From the NCBI GenBank assembly GCA_018398765.1, contig JAHBMJ010000290.1, forward strand, positions 7,501 to 47,500: 40,000 bases of DNA. Direction: 5' to 3'. Numbering within the stretch: the first letter of the stretch is position 1; each line of letters starts with the position of its first letter. The notes under the pieces are model-generated. The model did not search any database. It had not been told where the DNA came from and worked only from the letters and a program-made list of their open reading frames with translations. The DNA comes from Chromera velia (lineage: Eukaryota; Sar; Chromeraceae). The translations under genes were made by a program, and so were the position numbers. This document shows positions 1 to 11,581 of this stretch, piece after piece.

Positions 1-17
1 CTCTGTCTCTCTGTCTC

Positions 18-52
<35 letters not shown>

Positions 53-376
53 GTCTGTCTGTCTGTCTGTCTACCTGCCTGCCTGCCTGCCTGTCTGTCT
101 GTCTGTCTGTCTTTCTTTCTTTCTCTCTTTCTGTCTTTCCTTCTCTCTCTCTTACTCTCTCTCTCTCTCTTACTTACTCTCTTACTCTTACTCTTACTCT
201 TACTCTCTCTCTCTCTCTTTCTTTCCTTCCTTCCTTCATTCCTTCCTTCTCTCTCTCTTACTCTCTCTCTCTTACTCTCTCTCTCTCTCTCTCTCTTACT
301 CTCTTACTCTCTCTCTCTCTTACTTACTCTCTTACTCTCTCTCTCTCTCTGTATGTGTGTGTGTGTGTGTGTGTGT
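1..376. repeat. CT-rich compound microsatellite, then (GT)n
   Basis: Tetranucleotide GTCT, GCCT and TTCT tracts grade into CT and CTTA arrays, followed by a (GT)n run at about 355-376. No coding frame here is credible, because the apparent ORFs are repeat translations. It lies in what is probably an intron of the minus-strand gene whose second exon ends near 413. Confidence 0.95.
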
Positions 377-412
377 AGAACTAAGATTGCAAGTTCCAAC
401 TCCGAGACTGAC

Positions 413-1704
413 AGGAGCTGATTCTCGATGGCATCCGTTTGTGCTTCTATTTGTTTCGCTGCCGTCATTTCGATCAGCTTCAGGATGTCCTCCTTGGTGT
501 CCTTCAGAGATCGGCCGCAGGGCTCAAAATCCTCCCCGCCCTTTTCCTCGAACCCAGCAAGACCGGACTCGTACCTGAAAAAGAGAGGGGGAGCGATACA
601 GAGAAAAATGAAAAGGAGTGTTCCGAGGGGAAAGAGAACCGAATCGGGGGGCTTGCTGGAGGCGTTCGAAAGAAACCCCATGAAGAACTTTGAATCACAC
701 AACAAAGGACACAATCGGACAAATAGTGCGTCAGTCATTTGCTCGGTGCAAAATGCAAAGGACGGAAAGAGATTTTGCTGCCACAAACAGAGCGCGCATT
801 GAAATTCAGAGTCGGGAAGCGCTGATAAAGGACGGGAAACAGGAAGGAAGTGAGGAACTTGGCACGCCTGTGCACAGACACTACCGTCAGCGTTTCATAC
901 AGAAATTGCAGAAGAAACACATTTTAGAGGAAGGCGGAATATGAGGAATGCGTTTGTCTGTCTACCGAAGTCAACATAGGGGACAGACCTGTCGATAAGC
1001 CGGCTGAGCAACTCTACATGCGTTGCATTGAAAATGGAGGGTTCCAGAGAAATGGAAGGCAACTGCGCTGCCTCAGCAGACAGCTCTCTCTCTTCTTCTT
1101 CTGCAGCCACATCTGATAATGAACCCCCTTCGCCACTGCTGTAACGCTTCAGAGCCCGGCGGGCAGCTTTGAAGCTGTGCCTCAGCTTTTCAGGTGTGAT
1201 GTCACCATGAGGACCTTTATCTGAACACTCGGTCCCCGAGCACACAGGAGCACGTGCGTAGTTTCTGCACACTCCGAAAAGCCCCAGTCCTGTATGCATG
1301 AACACTTTTGCTGTGTGGTAGAACTTCGAGTCAATGTGCACCTGCAGCTTCAGCGTTCCCATGTCAAACCATCGGACCATATTGGTGCTGGCGACCAACA
1401 ACGCGCGTTGGCTTTTCGCGTCCCACACTTTCGTCGTTTCGTAGGCGTTCAGAAATACCCGATCGAGGTTTTTGAGGCCAGCGGGAGTCTCGCCTGCGAC
1501 AGGCTCCGTGACTGGAAGGTCAAGCTCTCCTGTCTGATCCTCCGCAGCACCTGACTCCCTGCCTTCTCGTATGTATTGCTCAGCTGCATTTTGTGCCCCG
1601 AGGAACACTTCGCGCACTTCAGCTTGCGAGCTGCTTAGAACCAGACTGAGGAGAATTGAAACAAAACAGGCACCGCTCCAGAGACGCTGAAGAGCAGACA
1701 GCAT
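413..1704 (-). CDS. Secreted or membrane protein of unknown function, 5' part (2 exons visible)
   Basis: I do not recognise this family. Exons are 1704-989 and 574-413, and the gene continues off the left edge. The start is the ATG at 1704; a hydrophobic stretch follows at residues 12-29 and ends in SSSQA, a typical signal peptide. The intron junction is CGACAG|GTCTGT to TTTTTCAG|G, phase 2, rebuilding an Arg codon. The second exon probably ends at the GTCAGT donor (412), since the frame beyond it is only repeat. The mature part has four Cys around residues 160-180 (an FGVC..PVC..TEC pattern), a hydrophilic acidic region and, in exon 2, a helical segment rich in Lys and Glu. Signal plus Cys suggests export through the ER. 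Function is unknown and no enzyme motif is visible. Confidence 0.6.
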
Positions 1705-2635
1705 GATGGACACTCCCTACCTGGTGGGAAACGTTTTGTGCAGATTCCTGGCTTGATATTCCGTCTACCGTTGTTGGGAAGATTTCAGATGCTGTGAAGA
1801 CAAGGCTGTCGCGTGAGTCTCCTCCGAACTTTCACATGTAAGCGGAGAACTGAATCTGTTTTTGTACCCGTTTAATTGTATACACTTGGGGCTGCGGAAT
1901 TGCATGATTATGAATCGATCGAGCGTAAAAGACATACGCGGATACTCTAATATGTCGTACATGCATGTACTGTTGCATCGCGTGTTGCAACACGTTTGCA
2001 AAATGTGTTGCCGGCACGTGTTAGACTGACCCCTGCATGGCAGCTATGGGGTCCCAGAATAGTCCCAGAATGATCATTAAGCCTGAGGGAATGAGAGGGA
2101 ATATTTTAATGTCTTATCCAGGCTGAGATATAATGAGCCCCAAAGCCTGAAACGTTTGACCTTTTTTTCTGTGAAACAACTGACGTTTTAAAAGAAAATT
2201 AAACCCTTAAATTTTTGAAAATTAAGTTTTTAATTATAAAGTTGAATCTGAATTTTAGCTTTAACCAACAGACTTACTCAAACATACAATTTTCTGGTAA
2301 CATTCAAGTTTATTTTTATATATCAATTTGATTTAAAAACCGGTTTAATGATAATAAAAAAAGGATCAGTTTTCATATTTTGATTTTCCGCTTTCTTTTA
2401 CTAAAATGGTAGGAGCTAGTAAATCCTGAGTGCTAGCTGGTGGAAGCTAGTTTAAGTTTCACATGCATGTAGTCACTACAATTAACTACTGACACTTAAT
2501 TGACACATCCTTAATTGAATTTTTAAGATTCAGATATATACAATTTTGATTTCTTTTTTAGGCTAAATTTTAGCATATTATGGCACGCCCGCATCTCTAG
2601 CCGCATCTAGGCCCCGGGCCACATTTGGTCAATCA
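1705..2635. other. Intergenic spacer with AT-rich island
   Basis: The space between two minus-strand genes has no credible ORF. About 2110-2575 is strongly AT-rich compared with the roughly 50% GC neighbourhood, with A and T runs and no open frame. Two similar islands occur in this window (about 16370-16690 and 27180-27620). Confidence 0.7.
1981..1994. promoter_or_regulatory. 14-bp perfect palindrome upstream of the secreted-protein gene
   Basis: CGTGTTGCAACACG is self-complementary over its full length and lies about 280 bases upstream of the ATG at 1704. It could be a dimeric factor site. Nothing else supports a regulatory role. Confidence 0.3.
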
Positions 2636-5600
2636 TCATTCGCCCTGGCCATCGTCACTGCTGTCTATGATAACAAGAGAGTCAGGCTGAGAAGCGAGAC
2701 GGGAACTCCTGCGGCACGAGTTTGGTTCGTCCCTGTCCTTCTCGTTACTGGGATTCTTGTCTTTTCCTTCTTTATCCGCCCGATTTTTAGCGACTCTTTC
2801 TCCTCTTTCACCCGTTTGTACAGCATGGCCAGTCCCCTTTGCCGCTGCCGATGCCCGCGCTGCTGCTCTCCCTGGGGGCTTTCGAAGCGCCCTGGTAGCT
2901 GCGTTGAAGAGACCCTCACTTTCTCTCTCAAAATCAGCAACAACCGGGCCCTTCTGTCGGCTTGTTCCCGCTGTGGAACTGCGCTGAAAGTACGAAGAGA
3001 CTTTTCCTGTTTGGTCCCTTAGGCCGTTTTCTTGCTTCCCGTGCTTCAGCGCGGGAGCTCCCTTGTTCCCCCCTCGCCCCTGGGCATTCTCGTCTTTTTT
3101 CGGCTTTTTTGCGGGATTTCCACCATTCTTCCGCCCTTGTCCACCGCTGCGTGAGGAGGGAGCCGCAGGACGCTTCCGGACGGCTGCTGCTGCCGTGCAA
3201 TCACTGGAGCTCCCACGTTCTTCGTCATCTGAATTCAATGCAAGTTTTTTCTTTGCCGCCTCGTCTCTCTTCCTCTTTTTGGCATCTGCTGCTGCCTGAG
3301 CTGCCGCCTGCCGCTTTCGGAGCTTTTCGCTCTCTTTCGCCCTCTTGGTCTCCTCCCGCTCTCTTTCTCTCTCAAGCCGTCGTCTCTTTTGCTCCTCCAC
3401 ACTCTTCAGTTGGTGACAGACTCTGCAGTCAAGCAGGAAGAGTGCAAAAAAACTTTGCACACTTTAACGAGGTATATAGCTTCAATGTCAGGTTCAAAAA
3501 CATATGTTAGAGGAGGGGAAACCTCCACTGAAAGGTGAGCCTGCGCGAAATGTCTGTGCTGTTGTGTCAACACAAGAAGCTGTCGTATACAAAACGAAAG
3601 CAACAACTACGAGATCTCACAAACTGAATCCAACACAAACTATTCTGCATGACATACGTGCAAAGCGTCTGGAGATTCATTAGCCCACACTGGCCTCCTC
3701 CACAGCTGACGGGCTGGATATGGTCAGCGTGCCACGCCCTTCCCTCCGCAGGGCTCCTCACGAGGAGGGCCAAGAGCGCACGATGGAAGCGGAACCGTGG
3801 CGCTCTCTGGAGGACCAGTCGCTCTCTCTCCCTCACATCCCGGAGCCCTCTCAGGGCCTGGACAAGAGCGTGACAGTCCAACCCGCATTTGTTGCAGACG
3901 CCCTTCTCGAGCTGGAACAGCTGCATGCATGGTCAATTCAGACAGGAAGATCAGAGGGAATCAGATCAGAAAGAGTGCTTTCTTTCCCCTGTGAAAAAAA
4001 GAACCGTACCTCGGGCTGGTCTTGTTTTCTGTTGAATTCTTTCTTTTGCCGTTTGTCGGAGGAGAAAAAACAAAAGGACTTGGCCAAGGAAGAGGAAACG
4101 TAAACAGAAATTGGGCGTGACAAGACAAGTGCATTCTTTGAGAAAGATGGATAGAAATCAACATGTGCACCCCAATGCATCACCCCTCATCTGCCCCTTC
4201 CGTTTGACCCACCTGTCTCCGGATACTTCCAGCACTACGAGCAGCGAAGAACTCGGCCCTGCACGCCCCCGAACAAAACAGATCTTCCTCTGTCGCAACT
4301 ATCACTTCTGCCTGCCCATCCCCCTCACCATCTTTCACACCACTGCCCTCCCTACACCCAGGGCTACCGCCCTCGACCCAGGAAGGGTTATTGCACACCG
4401 ACACAGGTGCACTCGGGACAGCGCCCTCTTTCTCTTCAATGGACATCCCCCTCTCCTCATACTCTTCTGGTTCTGACTCATCAAAACGAAGCACAGACAG
4501 AGAACTCCCCCTTCTCTCTCGAGGGGGACTGGCCGAGGGGCTCTCTCCGAAGAAACGTGAACTTCGACGGCGCCCCCTGGAGGACAAAGAGAAAGAAGCC
4601 GACGGGGCTTCCGGGGGTTCTAAAATCATGACCGAGTCTGTCGATTCTCTTTTTCTGCTTTGCCGTCTCCCCGTCTCCAATAGAACCACAGAGGAAGAGG
4701 AGACGGAGGCAGACCTGGCCGACATCCGTGCTGCTGCTGCTGCTGCTGCTTCTTCCACCTTTTTCTCCCTTTCCCCTTCTCCTTCTGTATTCTTCTGACC
4801 AGCAGATTCTCCTCCGAGTGTCCTCATGCACTCAAGACACAGGGCCCCCCTGCCCCCCGCCCCAACTCCCTGCCGGAAACTCACCGCCCGGCCGAGACGG
4901 CTATAGTATACACTGACGGTGCGCCAAGAACATTCGGAGGGGAGACGGGCATCATCCTCTTCGTCCTGCGGTCTTCGAAATCGAACGAAACAGGCCCCCC
5001 CACCCCCTCTCTTGGACTCGTTCAGCTCCTCTGCGGCAGCTAGTGATGCTTCGAGAAGGGGGGGTCTGGAAGGTCTATCACGCAGACACCTTCTCTGATA
5101 GGGAGTCAGGACTTCCCATTCCTTCAAAAACCTTGCTGCAGCCTCACGAATCGCACGAGCCCCCCTGACTGCCTCCCGATCCCCCCCAAGACCTAGGTCC
5201 TCCCTCTCCTGCCCCCCCTCCACCTTCCCCTTCCCCTCTACTTCTTCGTCCTCCCTCCCACCCAAAAGCTCCTCAGGAAGGTATGAGACTCCTGCAGGCT
5301 TGGAGCCGTCTGGGAGGAGGTGGACGTGCACTCTCGTAGTGTAAGGAGAAACCTCAAACCAGAGGCCGTCGGGGGCAGTGACTGGGCTCTCAGCGCACTC
5401 AGAAGCACTTCCTGTCCCCCCATCCCCAAAGTCAATGGTCTCTCGTTCTGGTTCGACATCCATAAACCCAAATTCAACTCTAGTGCTTTCCTCTCCATCA
5501 TCTACACCCTGTCTAATTTCTGCATCTTCTGCACACTCTTCGAACGAAAACAAATCATTCTGGGGTTGCGTCTCGCAAAGCCAACGCTCATCTGGATCAT

Positions 5601-6272
5601 CAGGATACATCGAGGCAGCAGTGGTATCGGGAAGCACATCGACCTGAGTCGAGTAGACCTCTGCACCCCAATCCTTCGCAGCGACCGCCGCGGGCCCATC
5701 CGTCACGTCCGCCACTGCTTCTGCTGAGCGCATCAGCTTCTGGTAGGCGCTGCAGTCATACACATTGAAGCGCGCTGAACGTCAGGGACAGGAGAAATTC
5801 ATTACAGAGCAAAAACATGCACCGTCACAAAACATGCGGGGTCGCAGAAACGAAAGAGAATCAGCAGTCACAAAGAAATTTAAAAATCCTGCAAGCAGCT
5901 TGACTGTTCATATCTTAGCCAATCAAGCAAGAAAGTTTTGGAAAAAGCAGACTGACATGCCGTCAAAATTTCCCAGCTTCAGGAGCTCCTTGTTGAAAGA
6001 GCGTTGTGCTGCCGCAAGGGCGTCCTGAAGAATCTCTTCCGGCTTCTTTTGCCGCTCCTCTGCGTGAACGAATGGTTCCGACTGTGTCACAGTGTCTCTG
6101 CCTGTTTTAGCACCCTTGGCACTTACACGTTCCCTTCTCTCGTCTCCGTCTCCAGAGACTTTTTCTGAGACTCTTCTCTTCCCATACTGCCACCTCACAC
6201 TTCCACTCTTCTCCTCTGCGTCACCCGCCTGCAACGCCCTTCCTGCGAGAAAGTAGGTGTTTACAGACCTGC

Positions 6273-6307
<35 letters not shown>

Positions 6308-9300
6308 AAAGAAAGAAAGAAAGAAAGAAAAGAAAGGAAGGAAGGAAGCAAGGAATGAAGAAATGAATGGGGGAAGAAACGAAGAGAGGGAAGAAGAAAT
6401 GAAACAGAACCACAAAATTGCCATAAAGAAAAACAAAAAGACCCGCCCATTCATTCTTCATATTTCCTTTCCTCAATCGATCCATCAGTCAGAACAGTCT
6501 AGTCGCCCGGGGCGGCTTTCGTGTGTAGCCAATTCTATTCCATGTCCAATCAGAGGCTCAACCATAAACAGATGAGATCTGTTTGGATGCGAGTTTTTCC
6601 TTCCCGCATGACTGCCTGCCTTCCTGACGTATTTACTTACTGCGTCTGTCCTCTTCGGTGCATTCGTGCTTCTGCCTGCTGGAGCCATCCCGCATCCAGG
6701 GGCATCTCGAAGAAGAACCCAACGGAGGCCCCACTCAAATCCACACCCAGACTGCAGGCAGTGATCGACACCAGCGCCACACGACACACGCCTCCCCTGC
6801 CGCCAGACACACACACGGACGCGGAGGTAGGGGAAGGGGGCCCAGGGCTGTCCCCACGTGTGCTGACACTGCCAGAGCCGGAGACGGGCTCAGCGTTGAA
6901 GCGTCTGAAGAGGGCCTGCCGAGTGATGGGAGGGGTGCCTCCATCAACACGGATGTAAGAGGACTTCCACTCACTTGTCGCCAAAAGTTCCTGAAGGCAA
7001 GCAGGTGGTCAGATGGTTTTTTTTTGAATTCAGAGAAGAGCCGTCGATCGGAGAAGTAATGTTGCAGCGTGTAAGCAGTCTGGTCAGAGCTCGAAGAAGC
7101 CACTCCACAGAAGAAGGCAAAAGGATCAACGTGCGCCCTTCTTGACTTCACGACGTTTGGGATCGTCGAGAAACTCCACGAAAGTCTTCACGGGAGCCGT
7201 TTAACGAGAAGGTGGAAGGAACGCGAGAGAGTGGAAAAGAGGACAGACAACGAATGAAAGGGAAAGTGAATGCGAGTCAATTAAGAAAAGAAACCCACCT
7301 CAAGGCGGTCCATGACCCTCCGGTGATGCGCAAACAAAACAAACTTTGTGCCAGCCGGAGCCCCCTTCATTTTGTCCTGTACCCAATCCCACCCGCCCAT
7401 CACCTTACAAATAGCGCAACTCTCAGCGGAAGTCTTCACTGTTGCACGCTCCCGACACCACCATCGAACGGGAACGGCTGAATCAGAAAATGCAGGAGAA
7501 GAGAGAGACCTGTTGGGTTCACGAAATCCCTCCTTCTCAAACACGCCAGATGAAGCAGCAGAATGTCCACGCGCCCTCATACTGGCCGTTGAGGGGGCAG
7601 CACGACTACTTGCACTTTCGTGCTGCTGTGTACACCTGGAGCCCCCCCGTCCATCCTTTCTGGAGGCCCCAGCGGGCAGAGGCGCCGATTTCACTCCTCT
7701 TCTGTTTCCGTTCATCTCTTGCTTGGGCTGCCTCTTCCCAACCTCCGTTTTGGGCGGAGGGTTATACCCGATATCCGTCATGTCACCTTCCGACATTCTG
7801 GCTTTTTGTTCTTCTTCTTGTGTTCTCCCTGATGGGGGGCCTTTTTTCTTTCTCTTTTGGGTCTTCGGGGGCGGATTGTACCCTATGTCCGTCATAGAGT
7901 CCTCCTCCAAATCTCCCCCCCATTCCCCAACCTCCTCTTCATCCTCCTCCAAACCCAACGACCTCCTGAGTCTGCTGAGCTCCTCAGAGTGAAATCTCTC
8001 TGACTCGTCATACATCCAATCGGTCTCTCCGGGAAGACCATCACCACCCTCTTCAACCACCCCCGACCTGCTTGCTTGGCTGTTTGCACCCCCTTCATTT
8101 TCTCTCAGGAAGGAGACAACGGAGTTTCTTGTCAACAAACGGAGCAGTGCGCGTCTGTCAAGGGCAATTGGGACAATCTGACGACGCAGAGGAGGGAGCT
8201 CCCCCATGACGTCGCTCTTCAGTCTCCGGATCATCACGGCGCTCTTCAGGAGAAGGTGCAGCTCCCACGAACGCGAGCACGTCGAGGGCTGCCAGTGACC
8301 GAACGAAGTTGTCTTCATGTCGCAGTACTCCGAGGCAAACCTAAGTCATCGTGCGGGCAGGGAAGGGAGGTATGGTTGAGGGGAGAAACTAGACATATCA
8401 ACCAAAGGAGGGCGGAACGGACCTCATTTCTTCTCTCTCAGTGTGAGAGAAGAGCTGACCAAACAAAAGTCTCATTCTACATTCACTGTTCCTGCCTGCT
8501 CTTTGCCTTCTGTCCTGCAAACCTGCACCTTGAATCAAATAGGCAACAGAAACAAAGAGCCTCTGCCCTCCCTCATGCAGAAAGAAAAAAACGTCTGCAC
8601 TTCTGAAATACCCCAATCGCAAGCGGCTCCTTTCGAGTGCAGAACCACTGATGACCCCTGTAATAGCCTTCTCCCGACAGACCAACCTGTCTTTGCATGT
8701 AGACAGCATGCCCGGACGGAGGGTGTCCATCTGCATGCGCGTATACGTGAAACAAGGGAGCGACAAAGGCTGTCTGTCTGACACACAGATTGTAAGCAGA
8801 CAGGGAGGCATGGAGGCAGGGAGGAGGTGTCTCGAGAGATGAAGAAACACTTCAGAAAGCATTAAGTGCGAGAAGCTTTTTTTTGCGTGGGTGCATATGC
8901 TTACTTGATCTGAAATGCCAACGTGGTGTGCAGATTTTTCATGCACGGTTCCATGAATGGATTCGCGAGTGCCTTCAAAATGAAGTCACACGTCTCGCTC
9001 GTTTCTTTGTCAAACGCGCGAATAAAACAAAAAGGGCCAAAGCGACACAAACAAAGAGGGTACATGAAAAAGGGAGAGATGCAGGAGTGCACCCATCGGT
9101 CCGCACGCTCTTGCATCCTCCAGTCACGTTTGTGAAAGCCTTTTTGACAATTTCGCTTCACTCTCTTTTCCTTCCGCACACGACACCTGCAGGTGCCTCA
9201 AGCCCCTCCCGACCCCAGTGCAGAGACATAAGCAGCGCGACAGGCACGAATCCCATCAGGAAGTAGCAAACCCACCTGTGCGAACATGTCGAAAGGCTTC

Positions 9301-11581
9301 ACCACAGAGGGGGTGCCGGACAGCATCACACAGTGACGAGCTTTCCTTGCCAGCTCTGCTACAGCCTGCGTTAGTTTCGAATCCGGCCTGCATAGACATT
9401 GTCAGGAAAAGACGAGGGAAGCGTCTCACATTCGCCTTGCATACCGCAGCACACCTTCAAAAAATCAGCATACAAATCTACCCTTGCACATCTGCATATC
9501 TGCCGACTGCTGACTGCCCAGAAAGAAATCCGATCACTTTTCTGATCTGCGAATCCCATCTTTCTGTCTGCCAACTCTCTTATTCTGTCAAGCCGCTCAT
9601 GCATGATGAGCATCACTCTCTCTGGCCCCTCCATGACTGACTTTCCATAGACTGATCTCATCTTGTGTGACTCGTCAATGATGACAGTACGGAAGGGTCT
9701 CTTCAAGAGGCTCTCCTTGATTTGCCTGCAGGCAGACCACATCAGAGAGAGAACAGCGACGCAAATTAAGAGGGAGAGAAGAAGAAAGCCCCACGAGTCT
9801 GCATGGAATCAAGTGGACAGAACAGAACTGAGGAGGCAAACAATGAAGGCATAGAGCTAGACGGCAAACCTCATCTCAGAATACACAATTAAAGGAATAC
9901 ATGCGCAAAAAAAAGTCCAAGAAGAGGGAGGGAGTCTCTTCAATCTCCTTTTCTCGAGAGACTCTTCTGCACATGGACCCTACCCGAACGGAAAAGATAT
10001 GGAACATGTTGGTGATAACCTTCTCTCCTTATTTTTCCGAAGAAAAGAAAAGAAAAAAAAAGGAGAACGCACCTGCACATGTGGAACGATGTGATGATCA
10101 CGGCCACATTCTCGTCAGATGCAGGCCGATCGTTGTGTCCGAAGATCACACGGATATCTCGGGGGACAAAGAGCTCAGAGAGCCACCGCTCGACCTCCTC
10201 AGCCCAAACCGAACGCATAGAGGCAGGCACGACGATGAGAGCGGGGAATGCTCTCAGGGTTGCAAGAAGCGCAATCGCCTGCAAGGTTTTGCCCAGCCCC
10301 ATCTCGTCAGCAATCAGAGACCGCGACCCTCTCTGGAGAGAGTACAGCACCCCTTCCTTCTGGAATGCGAACAGTCGACTCTGCAGACCCAAAGGCATGC
10401 GCTCTCTCATCAACTGCACACAGGCTTCCTCACTCAGCCAGTTGCCTCCCTGATTCTCTCCAGTCTCCCCCGTCTCCTCTCGAGAGCGCCGCGAGGCTTT
10501 GTACTGCTCTTTGAAAAACCGAAATGTGTTTTCAGGAATTTTTCGAACCATTCCGTTCTTCTGCAGACAGACTTCTAAGGCAACTCGGACCGCCTCTTCG
10601 TAATCTTCAAGGAGAAAAACCGCTCCCCGAACGGGAAATCCCCACCCACCCTCCCCCTCCCTCTCCGAAATCCCCCCCCCTCGGGCCCTTGTGTGTTCCG
10701 CCTGGATGCCCTCACGGTCTAGAGAGGCGAGCAGCTCCTGAAGGAGGGCCTCCGAGTCCTTCCCGGGTTTGCAGAACACCCTGAAGGTCTCGCCGGACTC
10801 CATTTCCTGACACAAGGAGGACAAGGACACACGGTACAGACGATGACACAAGAAAGAGGCAAGGGAATTTTAAAGGGCAGAAAAGCCAGATGCGGTCTGA
10901 ATGGTGAAATCCCCAGCCAGTTCGACTGACGAAAATGACTTCTGGTAGGGGGTCACCGCTGCCTGTGAGGGCCTTTCGCAGCATCCGATGGAAGTTCTCT
11001 GGATTTCCTACCTGCATGTTGGGAGAGTGGCACATGTCCGTGCAGAGAGACAGAGAAGAGGGTGGGGAGACGGGAATAGGGAGAGACGGAAGAAGGAGCG
11101 ACCGGGTGACCGCACCAACCTTGATGGGAAGGGAAGAGGTGCAAGCAAGAAGGAACGACAAGGCGGGAGATGAGCTAAGGAGACGGAGCGGATGGATCAG
11201 AGCGAATGGAAAGTCAGGTGCTGGAGTGGGGGTGGGAGCGCGGAGACATCCACACGTAGACGGGAAGTGAAACGGGAAAGGAGTGTGCTTACATTGATCG
11301 CTGTCTTGCAGACGGGGTGTTTCAGGCATCCCAGGAACCATCCAAACTTCCCAGGCCTCTTCGTCAGAGTCTTTGCATTGCATCTCGGACAGTAGAATCT
11401 GCATGCACATTGGCAGGAGGGTCGGAGACGGATCTTCACGCAGTTACAATGTGTGGAAGGGGGCAAAGGGCAGCACTGACATCTGCACTGCAAGGGCCCA
11501 AGGATCTTCCACGGGAAGATTGGCTGCGACTGTGCTTTCAGGCGGACACGCAGTGCTAGGATCAGCAGACGAAGAAGCCAT
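2636..11581 (-). CDS. ZRANB3: ZRANB3-type SNF2 annealing helicase with HNH nuclease
   Basis: Predicted nuclear DNA translocase/endonuclease that remodels stalled forks. Exons: 11581-11481, 11398-11293, 11011-10931, 10806-10073, 9725-9642, 9387-9276, 8730-8687, 8340-7299, 6990-6641, 6268-5957, 5749-4213, 3920-3658, 3422-2636. Every junction is phase-consistent, giving 5,553 nt and 1,850 residues; human ZRANB3 is about 1,080. Order: C4 zinc finger (residues 37-64); a weakly HARP-like segment (about 105-165); SNF2 lobe 1 with Walker A DEMGLGKT (263-270), DESH box (358-361) and SGTP (392-395); a long acidic/basic insertion (about 500-720); lobe 2 ending QAEARMHRRGQT (873-884); a ZRANB3-like region with FEVSPYTTRVHVH and an FCSGAC motif; HNH with CNKC, DH (1567-1568), NLQTLC and VCH; then a coiled, disordered tail with a PIP-like motif and a SIM. 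The start ATG has the context AAAATGG. The zinc-finger position and the extra length are unusual. Family and domains are seen; the biological role is inferred from ZRANB3. Confidence 0.92.
3396..3920 (-). other. HNH nuclease domain of the ZRANB3-like gene
   Basis: Spread over exons 12 and 13 (3920-3658 and 3422 onward). It shows C-x2-C, HADHIQPVSCGGGQCGL, NLQTLC and VCHQLKS, the zinc-supported HNH layout of ZRANB3. The metal/catalytic DH pair is residues 1567-1568 and Asn is 1583. About 35 extra residues sit between the first CxxC and the DH. All expected residues are present, so it is probably active. Confidence 0.88.
6271..6356. repeat. (GAAA)n microsatellite in an intron
   Basis: A GAAA/GGAA tract immediately upstream of the acceptor at 6270 of the ZRANB3-like gene. 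On the coding strand it is a long TTTC tract that doubles as the polypyrimidine tract. Confidence 0.9.
7746..7895 (-). repeat. Duplicated MTDIGYNPPPKT peptide in the helicase insertion
   Basis: The 12-residue motif occurs exactly twice, at 7895-7860 and 7781-7746 (residues 570-581 and 608-619), 38 residues apart within the acidic/basic insertion between the SNF2 lobes. Each is preceded by an acidic residue and followed by a basic patch. It looks like a duplicated linear docking motif; the partner is unknown. Confidence 0.85.
11293..11398 (-). other. Topoisomerase-type C4 zinc finger (exon 2 of ZRANB3-like gene)
   Basis: A single exon encodes C-x2-C, then G-W-F-L-G-C, then K-H-P-V-C, the spacing of the C4 zinc fingers at topoisomerase I C termini, which bind single-stranded DNA. 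Cysteines are residues 37, 40, 58 and 64. Human ZRANB3 instead has an NZF finger after its helicase. The exon is bounded by GCATGCAG and GTAAGC, and its phases fit exons 1 and 3. Confidence 0.7.

Noticed and set aside
4391-5727. Plus-strand frames opposite the large ZRANB3-like exon
   Set aside because: They are shadows of the minus-strand coding exon 5749-4213, with no domains of their own.
5923-6485. Phe/Leu/Ser-rich frames around the GAAA tract
   Set aside because: Microsatellite artefact. Only the part from 6268 to 5957 is a real exon, in a phase set by its neighbours.
7100-7190. Frame TFVEFLDDPKRREVKKGAR on the minus strand
   Set aside because: It lies inside the intron between exons 8340-7299 and 6990-6641. 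Those exons join in phase 0 across conserved helicase sequence, and the frame runs into TGA.
8905-9030. Minus-strand frame CDFILKALANPFMEPCMKNL.. as an extra exon of the ZRANB3-like gene
   Set aside because: It ends at a good GTAAGC donor, but the flanking exons (ending FDMFAQ and starting MDTLRPGML) join in phase 0 and match the SNF2 family directly without it. At best it is a cassette exon.
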